Below are positions 31,072 through 37,754 of a stretch of 42,852 nucleotides of DNA, in pieces. The stretch's first letter is position 1. Every line of letters begins with the position of its first letter. The stretch is from a virus. The stretch lies in IMG/VR virus record IMGVR_UViG_3300023284_000760, positions 1-42,852 of that record, one strand, 5' to 3'. Under the pieces are notes generated by a model. It ran no database searches and was not told where the DNA came from. It worked only from the letters and a program-made list of their open reading frames with translations. The translations under genes and the position numbers were made by a program.

Positions 31072-31366
31072 ACAGCCTGTTACCCAAACTAAAAGCCTCT
31101 CCGCCCTTACCGGATCGTCGACTTAGGGGTTCATTGATATCCCCATCAAGGCTAGTGGTCCAATCACCATCAAAACAGTTTATTTTACGGTTAACCTGAG
31201 GAAAACACCGCTGGTTGGGTGTTGAGGCCGGCATTGACACAAGATGTTGTGCTAGACTTATCTTGTCTGGTGTCGGGTACCAACTTTCAACCAGATTTGA
31301 AGGGGCTTTCAGTGCAATACTGACGGCCCTTTCGTTTATTGAGACTACGCTATTTCGGTCAATCAT
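30893..31366 (-). CDS. Possible early protein, 157 aa
   Basis: ATG 31366 overlaps the upstream stop as ATGA, which favours translation. MIDRNSVVSINERAVSIALK leads into a Pro/Asn/Ser/Thr-rich sequence (PDKISLAQHLVSMPASTPNQ, FDGDWTTSLDGDINEP). The composition is unusual and no domain is seen. The region could instead be a structured, partly non-coding segment, since several short complementary stretches lie within it. Confidence 0.45.
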   Translation of the reverse strand: MIDRNSVVSINERAVSIALKAPSNLVESWYPTPDKISLAQHLVSMPASTPNQRCFPQVNRKINCFDGDWTTSLDGDINEPLSRRSGKGGEAFSLGNRLYVPVRLQPCPVAFKAVCGTQTRMPEGFNLMCNQTQALSTPDNLVGGTQYVRTIPATSRA

Positions 31367-31710
31367 TCCAGCACCTTCAATGCTGCTCTGGCGTAGTCGC
31401 CTATTTGATAATCAACCTTGTGTAAATGAAGCGCATTGAAAAATATCCACCCTTCATCGTCTGATGCCCATTTAATGTGTTCGCCAATGCTCGGTGTCTT
31501 TTCACGCATCCACTCCAACACCGCATAGTCATCATTAGCGTCTGTGAATGGGGTTGGTAATTCTCCCGCTGGTTCCAGCATTTGATGACTTGGCGAGTGC
31601 CAAACCTTAAAATCTGACATACCTTTGCTGCCATCTGTGAACTCAACTGGAAACGTTTGCAGGTAAAATCCCATTGCCTTAGCTAATTTGATTTCGTCTT
31701 GTTCAGCCAT
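31363..31710 (-). CDS. Early protein, ABA-sandwich-like, 115 aa
   Basis: Start ATG 31710 (MAEQDEIKLAKAMGF) overlaps the upstream stop by 8 nt. The pattern NDDYAVLEWMREK, then WASDDEGWIFFNALHLH, then YQIGDYARAALKVLE resembles the phage ABA-sandwich family (D..VL.W......F........Y..GDYARAAL.VL). Function unknown. ATGA overlap with the next frame. Confidence 0.75.
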   Translation of the reverse strand: MAEQDEIKLAKAMGFYLQTFPVEFTDGSKGMSDFKVWHSPSHQMLEPAGELPTPFTDANDDYAVLEWMREKTPSIGEHIKWASDDEGWIFFNALHLHKVDYQIGDYARAALKVLE

Positions 31711-31879
31711 TACCAAGCTCCCACAATTCCACACACTCAGCTTTGCTGTAGGTATCAATACAGTCTTTCAGAAAACCCCACTTCTCATAAGGTTCTGCAA
31801 TAACGAACAGCAACAAAGCCATAATAATCAACCCGACAATCACGCCCCAAATCTCATTTGAAATATCGTCGTCAGTCAC
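31703..31879 (-). CDS. Small membrane protein, 58 aa (GTG start)
   Basis: GTG 31879 overlaps the upstream stop by 8 nt. MTDDDISNEI, then one hydrophobic helix (WGVIVGLIIMALLLFVIAEP), then YEKWGFLKDCIDTYSKAECVELWE. This is a known type of phage peptide with a Cys pair in its outer tail, function unknown. The start and end overlaps fit a coupled gene. Confidence 0.7.
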   Translation of the reverse strand: MTDDDISNEIWGVIVGLIIMALLLFVIAEPYEKWGFLKDCIDTYSKAECVELWELGNG

Positions 31880-32183
31880 TTAACGCCTCCACATAAGCCT
31901 CAATGATTGCGCGCGGAAGTGAAGTTTGAATTATCTTCACTTCCACATTAATTACATCAGGACTATGTACCCGATAATTCTGTTCTGCGCGATGCACTAT
32001 TATTGGAGTTTCATACCTCTCTATCAATACCCCGGCTACTCGCCAGTCACGGACGAACCACTTTGCATTGCCGCTGTTTCCGCCAATGGCGTAATCGCCC
32101 TTCTCGTTTATCCAGTCGCTTTCCTCAAGGACTCTACCAATACCCAACGCAATAACTTTGTCTGCCAGTTCTTTGTCAGTCAT
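31872..32183 (-). CDS. Small early protein, 103 aa, paralogue of 26059-26403
   Basis: MTDKELADKVIALGIGR, WFVRDWRVAGVLIERY and LPRAIIEAYVEALSD match the 114-aa protein at 26059-26403 at both ends; the middle is different. Likely product of duplication and divergence, or of domain swapping at the centre. Function unknown. Confidence 0.75.
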   Translation of the reverse strand: MTDKELADKVIALGIGRVLEESDWINEKGDYAIGGNSGNAKWFVRDWRVAGVLIERYETPIIVHRAEQNYRVHSPDVINVEVKIIQTSLPRAIIEAYVEALSD

Positions 32184-32185
32184 TA

Positions 32186-32431
32186 TTATTCCTCAGCCTG
32201 CAACACCAGCGCCAATGCAACTAATGCGTCCTTGGCTTCGCGCTTCAATTCTGGCGGAATCGTGTGATTCCAATTACACCATGCGCCATGTGGCATGACC
32301 TGAATATTGATCGTCAGCCATGTACCCGTTCTAGCCAAGCGTTCATCCTCGAACTCGCTGATCTTCTGTGCATACTGCGGCCGTACAGGAGGATGCCACG
32401 GCTTGCGCTTTTGCCAGGGCCACCAGTTCAC
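32186..32431 (-). CDS. Early protein, 81 aa (GTG start)
   Basis: GTG 32431 overlaps the regulator stop as GTGA and is preferred to the GTG at 32440. MNWWPWQKRKPWHPPVRPQY, then GTWLTINIQVMPHGAWCNWN and ELKREAKDALVALALVLQAEE. Trp-rich start, helical end. No family recognised. It is the second gene of the leftward transcript. Confidence 0.65.
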   Translation of the reverse strand: MNWWPWQKRKPWHPPVRPQYAQKISEFEDERLARTGTWLTINIQVMPHGAWCNWNHTIPPELKREAKDALVALALVLQAEE

Positions 32432-32580
32432 AACCAACACTTTTGCCGCTTGGCCGCCCTACGAATCAGCCCGGTTATTGTGGATGATTTTGACAGCCCA
32501 TTCTTTTTAGCAAGCTTTTCAAGGGCTTGCAGTTCTTCGGCTGTCAGGCGAAATTCCTGTCTGTAATGTTTTCTCTCCAT
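32428..32580 (-). CDS. Ribbon-helix-helix DNA-binding protein, 50 aa
   Basis: MERKHYRQEFRLTAEELQALEK then LAKKNGLSKSSTITGLIRRAAKR. It has the Arc/MetJ layout: a beta strand (HYRQEFRLT), helix A (AEELQALEKLAKKNG), and helix B (SKSSTITGLIRRAAK). It lies at the head of the leftward gene train. The predicted start of transcription falls on or one base before its ATG at 32580, and no ribosome site is visible. It is likely an autoregulator of the divergent promoters. Confidence 0.8.
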   Translation of the reverse strand: MERKHYRQEFRLTAEELQALEKLAKKNGLSKSSTITGLIRRAAKRQKCWL

Positions 32581-32584
32581 GTAC

Positions 32585-32613
32585 TTGATAATACGGTACG
32601 GTACGTGTAAAGT
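32585..32613 (+). promoter_or_regulatory. Rightward promoter of the divergent pair
   Basis: TTGATA (32585-32590), 17-nt spacer, TAAAGT (32608-32613); four to five bases in each box match consensus. The start point would be near 32620, about 38 nt before the first rightward gene. The spacer has TACGG TACGG TACG at 32592-32605, a candidate operator for the adjacent ribbon-helix-helix protein. The two promoters overlap, so they should compete. Confidence 0.6.
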
Positions 32614-32616
32614 AAA
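32588..32616 (-). promoter_or_regulatory. Leftward promoter of the divergent pair
   Basis: Minus strand TTTACT (32616-32611), 17-nt spacer, TATTAT (32593-32588). The start point would be near 32581, so the transcript for the 50-aa regulator begins with its ATG (leaderless or nearly so). The spacer holds the direct repeats CCGTA/CCGTA that are also within the rightward spacer. Confidence 0.6.
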
Positions 32617-32657
32617 GGTCTAATTAGCAGAAACAATACTGACAAGGACACTAACCC

Positions 32658-32960
32658 ATGATCTTAAGCGAAGAATCAAAGGAAGCCCTATATACCTGCG
32701 GTATTCCGGAATACATGCATGGTGGAATTATTCGATATTACGAGAATTATATTTCTCCTGGTGATTTCTTGACTGCTGTTATCGATAATGATCTTAAAGA
32801 GGCTTGTGGTCGCGCTGATGACACGAACCGCCACCATTTATTCGACTACGTTATGTGGTTCTACAACCACGCACCTAGTGGAACTTGGGGGCGACAAGGA
32901 GCAGCGCATGATTGGCTTATGAAAGGTGCAGACATTGATGTCGTCACTCCACCGCTATAA
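32658..32960 (+). CDS. Conserved phage protein, 100 aa, first gene of the rightward block
   Basis: YMHGGIIRYYENYISPGDFLTAVIDNDLKEACGRADDTNRHHLFDYVMWFYNHAPSGTWG is the conserved core of a common small phage family (YI.PG.FL.AVL.NDL..A..RAD..N...L......N..P...WGS). Function unknown. AAGGA precedes the ATG. TAATG-type overlap with the next gene's upstream start. Confidence 0.85.
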   Translation: MILSEESKEALYTCGIPEYMHGGIIRYYENYISPGDFLTAVIDNDLKEACGRADDTNRHHLFDYVMWFYNHAPSGTWGRQGAAHDWLMKGADIDVVTPPL

Positions 32961-32974
32961 TGAAGGAACAAGTC

Positions 32975-33331
32975 ATGACCCCATTAGATAAAGCAATTGC
33001 AGACATCCGTATTTATCCCCCGGCCACGCAGGGTCCACACTGCTGGCATGAAATTCAACCCGGCGACTTTGGGCCGGAATGGGACTATGAACTCGAGAAC
33101 CACATCACCTTATGGATTATCACACCCATATCCGAGGCAGCACTGCAATGGCTCTATTGTTTCTTGCCCGAAGACTGCCCGCGGTATGGCGCCAAAGGTT
33201 TCATAATCGAGGCCGAATATCTCAATACTGTAGTCAAAGGCATGACACGAGATAAGTTGATGTCGCCCGAGGAATACGAAGATGCGATGCATGAGGCCCA
33301 TATGATACAACTGCAATGGGACGATCGATGA
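32975..33331 (+). CDS. Hypothetical protein, 118 aa
   Basis: The ATG at 32975 is favoured because AAGGAA lies 7 nt before it; an upstream ATG at 32960 overlaps the previous stop and would add 5 residues. MTPLDKAIADIRIYPPATQG then WHEIQPGDFGPEWDYELENH. The C terminus is SPEEYEDAMHEAHMIQLQWDD. It is soluble and acidic. No family recognised. Confidence 0.7.
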   Translation: MTPLDKAIADIRIYPPATQGPHCWHEIQPGDFGPEWDYELENHITLWIITPISEAALQWLYCFLPEDCPRYGAKGFIIEAEYLNTVVKGMTRDKLMSPEEYEDAMHEAHMIQLQWDDR

Positions 33332-33361
33332 CTGAAAATGAAGCGAATTAGCGGGTAAGCC

Positions 33362-33736
33362 ATGAATGATCAAGACTACATACGCAAAGCAGTTGAGCTG
33401 GCTGATGGTTTTGACAACCAGACCGATGAAGCCGGTGATTACATCGAAATGGATGATGCCCCCTATACCACAGTTTATTTGGATATTCCAAGACAAGATG
33501 ATCAGTGGTTTTTTGACGCTCTAGCCGCACAGCTTGTGAAGCAGGTAGATGCAATGATTTTGTATCGTTTGCGAATAGAACCAACTGGAGCCTTTATGGA
33601 TCACGAGGGAACGGGCGAACGAATGTCGGACTCTACTTTCGGTGGAGACCGCACCATGAACACCATCAAGGCAGTTGTGGACAGTGAGGTGCTTGCGGAA
33701 AAGCTGCCGATGATGCTTAAGAATCAAGCTGAGTAA
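33362..33736 (+). CDS. Hypothetical protein, 124 aa
   Basis: MNDQDYIRKAVELADGFDNQ, then WFFDALAAQLVKQVDAMILYR, ending VLAEKLPMMLKNQAE. This resembles small phage proteins of the type DYI..A..LA.G. with ...DALA.QL..QVD; function unknown. Between 33332 and 33361 there is an 8-codon mini-frame of unknown relevance. Confidence 0.7.
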   Translation: MNDQDYIRKAVELADGFDNQTDEAGDYIEMDDAPYTTVYLDIPRQDDQWFFDALAAQLVKQVDAMILYRLRIEPTGAFMDHEGTGERMSDSTFGGDRTMNTIKAVVDSEVLAEKLPMMLKNQAE

Positions 33737-33808
33737 CATTGATAAGACCTGAATGGTCGAAACGCTGCAAGGCGTCTGTTACAGGCTATACAACCGAGGA
33801 GGTTAATC

Positions 33809-34480
33809 ATGCCGTCAACAGTAAAAAGTAAGGGTGAGTCCAGTTTTGAACTGGTGCCGCCAGGAACACATTACGCAGTTTGTACGCGGGTGCTTAATCT
33901 CGGCGATCAGACCACAAAGTTTGGTGCAACGGCGAAACACTTCATCGGATTTGATGTGCCGGCTATTCGTGTCGAATGGGAAAAGGATGGCGTTAAGCAC
34001 ACAGGGCCAGCATTTATCGGCACACGCTACACCTCGTCGTTGTCACCAAAGGCCATCCTGCGTCAGCACCTGGAAGCTTGGCGCGGTCGTGCGTTCTCTG
34101 AGGAAGAGTTGGCCGGATTTGACCTGTTCAATCTGCTGGGTGTATCGGCCATGCTGTCGGTGACACACACCGAGGATGGCAAGTACGCCAATATCGCTGC
34201 AATTATGGGTATGCCGCCAGGTGCACCGAAAATTGAGCCAGAAAGTGAATTGCTCGGCTATGATCCATCGAGCCCGAATGCCAACGAGGTCTTTGCTAAA
34301 CTGCCAGAGGGCTTTCAGAAAGCGATCCAGCGAGGGCAGCAACCTGTTGCGCCGCCAGCGCAAGTTGCAGTACCGCCGGGAACAGCACTACCAACACTGC
34401 CAGTGCCCAGAGCGCCAGTAACCGGAATGGTATCGTTAGCACCGGCATCAGATGAGTTCGATGACGATATACCGTTTTGA
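33809..34480 (+). CDS. Single-stranded-DNA-binding-type protein, 223 aa
   Basis: The N-terminal ~125 residues form a beta-barrel-like domain (PPGTHYAVCTRVLNLGDQTT, KHFIGFDVPAIRVEWEKDGV, SSLSPKAILRQHLEAW). A Pro/Ala/Gln-rich linker follows, ending in the acidic tail DEFDDDIPF, which is the hallmark of bacterial-type SSB C termini (binding partner proteins). A strong site GAGGAGG precedes the ATG. It coats ssDNA during replication or recombination and may recruit host proteins. Confidence 0.85.
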   Translation: MPSTVKSKGESSFELVPPGTHYAVCTRVLNLGDQTTKFGATAKHFIGFDVPAIRVEWEKDGVKHTGPAFIGTRYTSSLSPKAILRQHLEAWRGRAFSEEELAGFDLFNLLGVSAMLSVTHTEDGKYANIAAIMGMPPGAPKIEPESELLGYDPSSPNANEVFAKLPEGFQKAIQRGQQPVAPPAQVAVPPGTALPTLPVPRAPVTGMVSLAPASDEFDDDIPF

Positions 34481-34635
34481 TATCCCTCGTAGGGGAGTGT
34501 CAGGGCATTGGCTCGCTCCGGTGTCCAAGCATAGGGCTGGTCCGCCTATCTGACGAAATGGACAAGTGGCGTGGATGCTGTTGAAACTCCAACCCAACGC
34601 TCCACGCTGCTAACCTTACAATTGGAGAAACTGAA
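34481..34635 (+). other. 155-nt intergenic region with stem-loops between the SSB-like and HNH genes
   Basis: No gene of useful length is seen. Two complementary pairs are: CCCT(CGT)AGGG just after the SSB stop, and GCGTGGA (34570-34576) with TCCACGC (~34600-34606). It is the longest gap on the plus strand and could be a terminator region or an RNA structure associated with the HNH gene. Confidence 0.4.
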
Positions 34636-35013
34636 ATGGAAAAGATATGCACAAAATGTAAGGCAAGGAAGTCGTTGGCATACTTTTACAGAGACAGACG
34701 CACAAAAGACGAACGTCGGAGTTGGTGCAAGAAATGTGATAACGCGAGGACCATCAAATATCGAAAAGCAAATATTGATCTTTGTCGAAGTTGGGAACGT
34801 ACATATCCAATTAAAAAGAAGGCGAAATCTTGCATCCTTACCGCAATTCGATCCGGTCGTATTGTGCGCGGCAAAAAATGTGAAGCATGTGGAAACAAAG
34901 AAAAATTAAATGCACACCACGATGATTATTCTAAGACCCTTGATATTCGATGGCTATGTGTGCCTTGTCATCAAGAATGGCACACTAAACACGGACAAGG
35001 ATTGAATGGATAA
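34636..35013 (+). CDS. HNH endonuclease-like protein with N-terminal zinc ribbon, 125 aa
   Basis: MEKICTKCKARKSLAYFYRD plus SWCKKC gives a CxxC...CxxC zinc site (residues ~5-36). The C-terminal part, CEACGNKEKLNAHHDDYSKTLDIRWLCVPCHQEWH (~82-117), is an HNH-type betabeta-alpha-metal fold with two CxxC pairs and catalytic histidines. Such genes are often selfish homing endonucleases. An unusual stem-loop region lies upstream. GGAGAAACTGAA precedes the ATG. Confidence 0.8.
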   Translation: MEKICTKCKARKSLAYFYRDRRTKDERRSWCKKCDNARTIKYRKANIDLCRSWERTYPIKKKAKSCILTAIRSGRIVRGKKCEACGNKEKLNAHHDDYSKTLDIRWLCVPCHQEWHTKHGQGLNG

Positions 35014-35053
35014 ATTATCCGAGCTGCGCACCCCTTACAACAGGAGATAGACA

Positions 35054-35260
35054 GTGACTAAAATTATATTGCTTGCCCTTCTGATGTTCTTTGTTGGATG
35101 TGATTCTGGTGGGAATGTCGCTCAAAAATTGGCAGATGAATGCCCCGGAACAGTCACTATAATTTTCGGTCAAACAACATTTAATAAACACATTTCGGTC
35201 GAATGCCAATATGAAAATGATCTAGATGAAAATCAACAAATAGAGAAACAAAATGAGTGA
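35054..35260 (+). CDS. Small lipoprotein, 68 aa (GTG start)
   Basis: AGGAGATAGACA precedes GTG 35054. MTKIILLALLMFFVGC is a lipoprotein signal with the modified cysteine at ~16. The exported part holds QKLADECPGTVTI and CQYENDLDENQQIEKQNE. It may act at the outer or inner membrane, for instance in superinfection exclusion, but this is only inference. It overlaps the next gene by 8 nt. Confidence 0.75.
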   Translation: MTKIILLALLMFFVGCDSGGNVAQKLADECPGTVTIIFGQTTFNKHISVECQYENDLDENQQIEKQNE

Positions 35261-35450
35261 TTTTATTATGTATAAACCGATTCAATGTTGGCATTTCTGG
35301 CGCAGCCGCTTTCTAGTTCAACAGATATTGGGGTGGGAACTAACAAAAAATAACGATGGGGTAAATTCCATTCTTAGTCCACCTGAGCAAGTTTGTGAGC
35401 ATTGCTGTAAGCGACACAAATACCGATGCATACGTGAGGTACAACTATGA
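35253..35450 (+). CDS. Small Cys/His-rich protein, 65 aa
   Basis: MSDFIMYKPIQCWHFWRSRF, then SPPEQVCEHCCKRHKYRCIR. CEHCC with later Cys residues could bind zinc. ATGA overlap with the exonuclease start and 8-nt overlap with the lipoprotein gene. No family recognised. Confidence 0.6.
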   Translation: MSDFIMYKPIQCWHFWRSRFLVQQILGWELTKNNDGVNSILSPPEQVCEHCCKRHKYRCIREVQL

Positions 35451-36124
35451 GCTTTTTGTTCCTAGATCTGGAGACGATCCCCGACCAACGTCCGGGCGCT
35501 TACGACAAGATTCTTGAGAATGTGACTGCACCTGGAAACTATAAAAAACAAGAATCAATTGATAGATGGATTGCCCAACACGGTGAGGCCGAAGCACAAG
35601 AGCAATATCATAAAACTGGCCTTAACGGTATTGCCGGTGAAATCTGTTCCATCGCATGGGCAATTGATGATGGCGAGATTATTGGCTATACAATCCCGCC
35701 GAGTTTGCCTGAGGCCGGTCTTCTGGATGGTTTTTTTAAAGATGTACAGTACAAGGTGAAAAAGGCGGGCACTGGTGCACATCCGAGCCTGACTTGGATT
35801 GGCCATAATGTTATTGACTTTGATCTACGCTTTTTGAAACAACGCTGTATCGTCAACCAAGTACAGCCGCCATTCATCATACCGGCCGACGCCAGGCACG
35901 GCAGCCGTGACGTATTCGATACCATGAAAGCGTGGGCGGGTTGGAAGGGTTATGTCTCGCAACAGGCGTTGTGTGAAGCGCTAGGCATAGAGGGCAAGGA
36001 CGACATGACTGGCGCCGATGTATGGCCCGCTTATCAGGCCGGCAAATTCGAGGAAATTCTGGCATATAACAAAAACGATGTCCGAATCGTGCGTGAACTA
36101 TACCGGAGAATGTCTTGGGCATGA
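35447..36124 (+). CDS. 3'-5' exonuclease, DEDDy type, PolB-exo2-like, 225 aa
   Basis: Exo I motif FLDLET (residues 4-9), exo II HNVIDFDLRFL (~118-128), and exo III YNKNDVRIV (~206-214) with the Tyr-x3-Asp spacing of DEDDy enzymes. Together with PGNYKK..SI..W and GISGEICSIA-like residues (GIAGEICSIAWA) this is the predicted 3'-5' exonuclease related to the PolB proofreading domain (PF10108-type). It works in DNA repair or recombination. There is no polymerase domain and no separate polymerase in the genome. Confidence 0.9.
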   Translation: MSFLFLDLETIPDQRPGAYDKILENVTAPGNYKKQESIDRWIAQHGEAEAQEQYHKTGLNGIAGEICSIAWAIDDGEIIGYTIPPSLPEAGLLDGFFKDVQYKVKKAGTGAHPSLTWIGHNVIDFDLRFLKQRCIVNQVQPPFIIPADARHGSRDVFDTMKAWAGWKGYVSQQALCEALGIEGKDDMTGADVWPAYQAGKFEEILAYNKNDVRIVRELYRRMSWA

Positions 36125-36384
36125 ATGAACAGACCAGGCGCGATTACTGGCATTTGATTGTTGGTATGTTCTTGGGTCTGTTAGTCGCAGCAATGGGAAT
36201 GTTGCTAAAGACGCCGACACAGGTAACACACGCTGAGTTGCAGCGTGAGTTCGAAGGTTATCGCATGTGTATGCAGGCGGCCGGGACTAACCGCTGTTCA
36301 ATGCAACCACTGGACTTTGTGCGCTATGTGGAAATCAAGCATTTGCTTTCGATACCCACTGAGATAATTCAGAGAGAGAAATGA
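36121..36384 (+). CDS. Small membrane protein, 87 aa
   Basis: ATG 36121 overlaps the exonuclease stop as ATGA; an upstream TTG at 36115 is unlikely. Residues ~8-30 make one membrane helix (YWHLIVGMFLGLLVAAMGMLL), followed by an exported or cytosolic tail with two Cys residues (CMQAAGTNRCSMQP). Unknown function. ATGA overlap with the last gene. Confidence 0.7.
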   Translation: MNEQTRRDYWHLIVGMFLGLLVAAMGMLLKTPTQVTHAELQREFEGYRMCMQAAGTNRCSMQPLDFVRYVEIKHLLSIPTEIIQREK

Positions 36385-36713
36385 AAGACGATGAAATAAT
36401 GGAGTTACACACTAAGCTGTACACTAAACTAATGCTGAACTTACCAGACGAGCTATACAGTCTTTGGGATTGCGAGTTTATGTACACGCTTCCTGACGGG
36501 AAACAATTATCTGTCATTGAGTCCAAACGCCCAGTGCTGGAAATAACAAATGATGCGCGCCACGAGATCAATCGTCTGAGGGCTGAGACCAAACATTTAC
36601 AGGAAGCATTTCGCGTAATGATCGTGAAAATTGATGAGCAGCTGATGCGATTTCTGCACGATGCGCCAGAGCGGGAATACATCAAGATTTCAGACGATGA
36701 ATGGTTTTTATAA
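36381..36713 (+). CDS. Hypothetical protein, 110 aa, last rightward gene
   Basis: MKDDEIMELHTKLYTKLMLN, then a helical coiled-coil-like middle (NRLRAETKHLQEAFRVMIVKIDEQL), ending with EYIKISDDEWFL. No family recognised. Its stop at 36713 is 4 nt from a hairpin that also faces the leftward genes. Confidence 0.65.
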   Translation: MKDDEIMELHTKLYTKLMLNLPDELYSLWDCEFMYTLPDGKQLSVIESKRPVLEITNDARHEINRLRAETKHLQEAFRVMIVKIDEQLMRFLHDAPEREYIKISDDEWFL

Positions 36714-36716
36714 AAT

Positions 36717-36743
36717 GGCAGAGAGGAACTTGCCCTCCCTGCC
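36717..36743 (-). terminator. Intrinsic terminator of the leftward gene train
   Basis: On the minus strand GGCAGGGAGGGCAAGTTCCTC then TCTGCC pairs GGCAG/CTGCC and inner bases (one mismatch) into a ~10-bp stem, followed by ATTTTATA. The leftward transcripts of the lysis-side genes would end here. On the plus strand no T-run follows, so it is weak for the opposite direction. Confidence 0.65.
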
Positions 36744-36760
36744 ACAAACGCGCCAGAAGT

Positions 36761-36973
36761 CTATTCCAGTTTCTTGATTTCCTCGATGATGGCCTTTAGG
36801 CGCTCATCGCCCTGATCAAACCAGTGCTGCACCTGCTCCTTGACGGCATTCGGCGCACCTTCCGTTTCGCAGATTGTTTGTAGCCCTTTCCGACCGCCCT
36901 CATACCATTTGCGAAGGCGATCAGAGATTAGGGCGTTATTGCTCGTCGTCGTCACCGCCCGATGCTGGCTCAT
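36761..36973 (-). CDS. Hypothetical protein, 70 aa, last leftward gene
   Basis: The start at ATG 36973 is chosen because the protein-like part begins MSQHRAVTTTSNNALISDRL. The core, KWYEGGRKGLQTICETEGAPNAVKEQVQHWFDQGDERLKAIIEEIKKLE, is helical. It overlaps the ribbon-helix-helix gene upstream by 38 nt. No family recognised. Confidence 0.6.
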   Translation of the reverse strand: MSQHRAVTTTSNNALISDRLRKWYEGGRKGLQTICETEGAPNAVKEQVQHWFDQGDERLKAIIEEIKKLE

Positions 36974-37163
36974 CACTGCTTTCCACGGCCGCCTGTTCAG
37001 GCCACTCTGGTACTGCCACGCCAAACGAGTTGCACAGATAGAGTTGCGCAACCTCTTCCCGGCTTGCGCCGAAAGGGCCGGCGGCTACCTTGCGATCGAG
37101 GCATTCTGCGAGCTCGGGCGGAATTACTACTGAAATGATGATGTGGCCACTCTCATGTGTCAT
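36936..37163 (-). CDS. Ribbon-helix-helix-type protein, 75 aa
   Basis: MTHESGHIIISVVIPPELAEC, then LDRKVAAGPFGASREEVAQLYL, shows a beta strand, helix, turn (GPFGAS) and second helix: a typical RHH fold for a small DNA-binding regulator or antitoxin. The tail is acidic (SSDEPASGGDDDEQ). It is probably a regulator of the end-of-train genes; no toxin partner is apparent. Confidence 0.7.
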   Translation of the reverse strand: MTHESGHIIISVVIPPELAECLDRKVAAGPFGASREEVAQLYLCNSFGVAVPEWPEQAAVESSDEPASGGDDDEQ

Positions 37164-37459
37164 GGTTTTTCTCCATCGTGTGGAATTTCAAAACCGGCCT
37201 TCACCAACTCCATGCGAAAGTTGTCAATCTCAAGTTGAGCAAGGCGACATTCGCGCTCAGTTTCCTTGTACATAGTTTGCCATGTCTGAGCAGTAGCGGC
37301 CGACTGGCTAGAGCTGTACATTGCAAGCGCGGCAATAAGGGCAAAGATTACGCTAACAATCAGAGCAATGCCAGCAATGGATACAACCATCGACTCTCTA
37401 CTGAACTTCTGGAATAAACGATTAAGCCGGTTGTTTTCCGCCTGTAGTTCTTCGACCAT
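37160..37459 (-). CDS. Membrane protein with coiled coil, 99 aa
   Basis: MVEELQAENNRLNRLFQKFS forms a coiled coil, followed by one membrane segment (VSIAGIALIVSVIFALIAALAM, ~27-48), and a helical C terminus. It has no signal peptide. It overlaps the previous gene by 38 nt and the RHH gene by 4 nt. Function unknown. Confidence 0.65.
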   Translation of the reverse strand: MVEELQAENNRLNRLFQKFSRESMVVSIAGIALIVSVIFALIAALAMYSSSQSAATAQTWQTMYKETERECRLAQLEIDNFRMELVKAGFEIPHDGEKP

Positions 37460-37688
37460 TTGCTTGCCTCAGCAGTTCTTTGACATCATCGCGGGTTTCG
37501 TCGCCTGTAACACGGATGTGTTCCATGTTAGCAGTAATCGTGGCGATTTGGATGTCATGGCTTCCCAGTCTTTCATCATGAGTGGTCCATCTGGTTTCCC
37601 AACTTTTTATCCAGTTCTTAATTATAAACAGAGCCAATATAACAAGACCGCTATTCAGCACAATTATTACATATTGAGCTTCTGACAT
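37422..37688 (-). CDS. Membrane-anchored coiled-coil protein, 88 aa
   Basis: MSEAQYVIIVLNSGLVILALFIIKNWI holds one N-terminal membrane helix. The rest, RLGSHDIQIATITANMEHIRVTGDETRDDVKELLRQANG, forms a coiled coil. This layout is common in phage proteins near the lysis genes, where some are holin- or spanin-related. No assignment beyond that. Confidence 0.65.
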   Translation of the reverse strand: MSEAQYVIIVLNSGLVILALFIIKNWIKSWETRWTTHDERLGSHDIQIATITANMEHIRVTGDETRDDVKELLRQANGRRTTGGKQPA

Positions 37689-37718
37689 ATTATTCCATCC
37701 ACTGGCTTGGTTTTGATG

Positions 37719-37724
37719 ATTATA
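37719..37724 (-). promoter_or_regulatory. Consensus -10 box (TATAAT) in a 66-bp intergenic gap
   Basis: Minus strand TATAAT sits 31 nt before the 88-aa gene in the gap 37689-37754. No good -35 is seen at 16-18 nt, and the upstream bases are weak. It may be a weak internal promoter for the last leftward genes or chance. Confidence 0.3.
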
Positions 37725-37754
37725 CGCATACGGGAAATAATGCCCACTTGTTTT

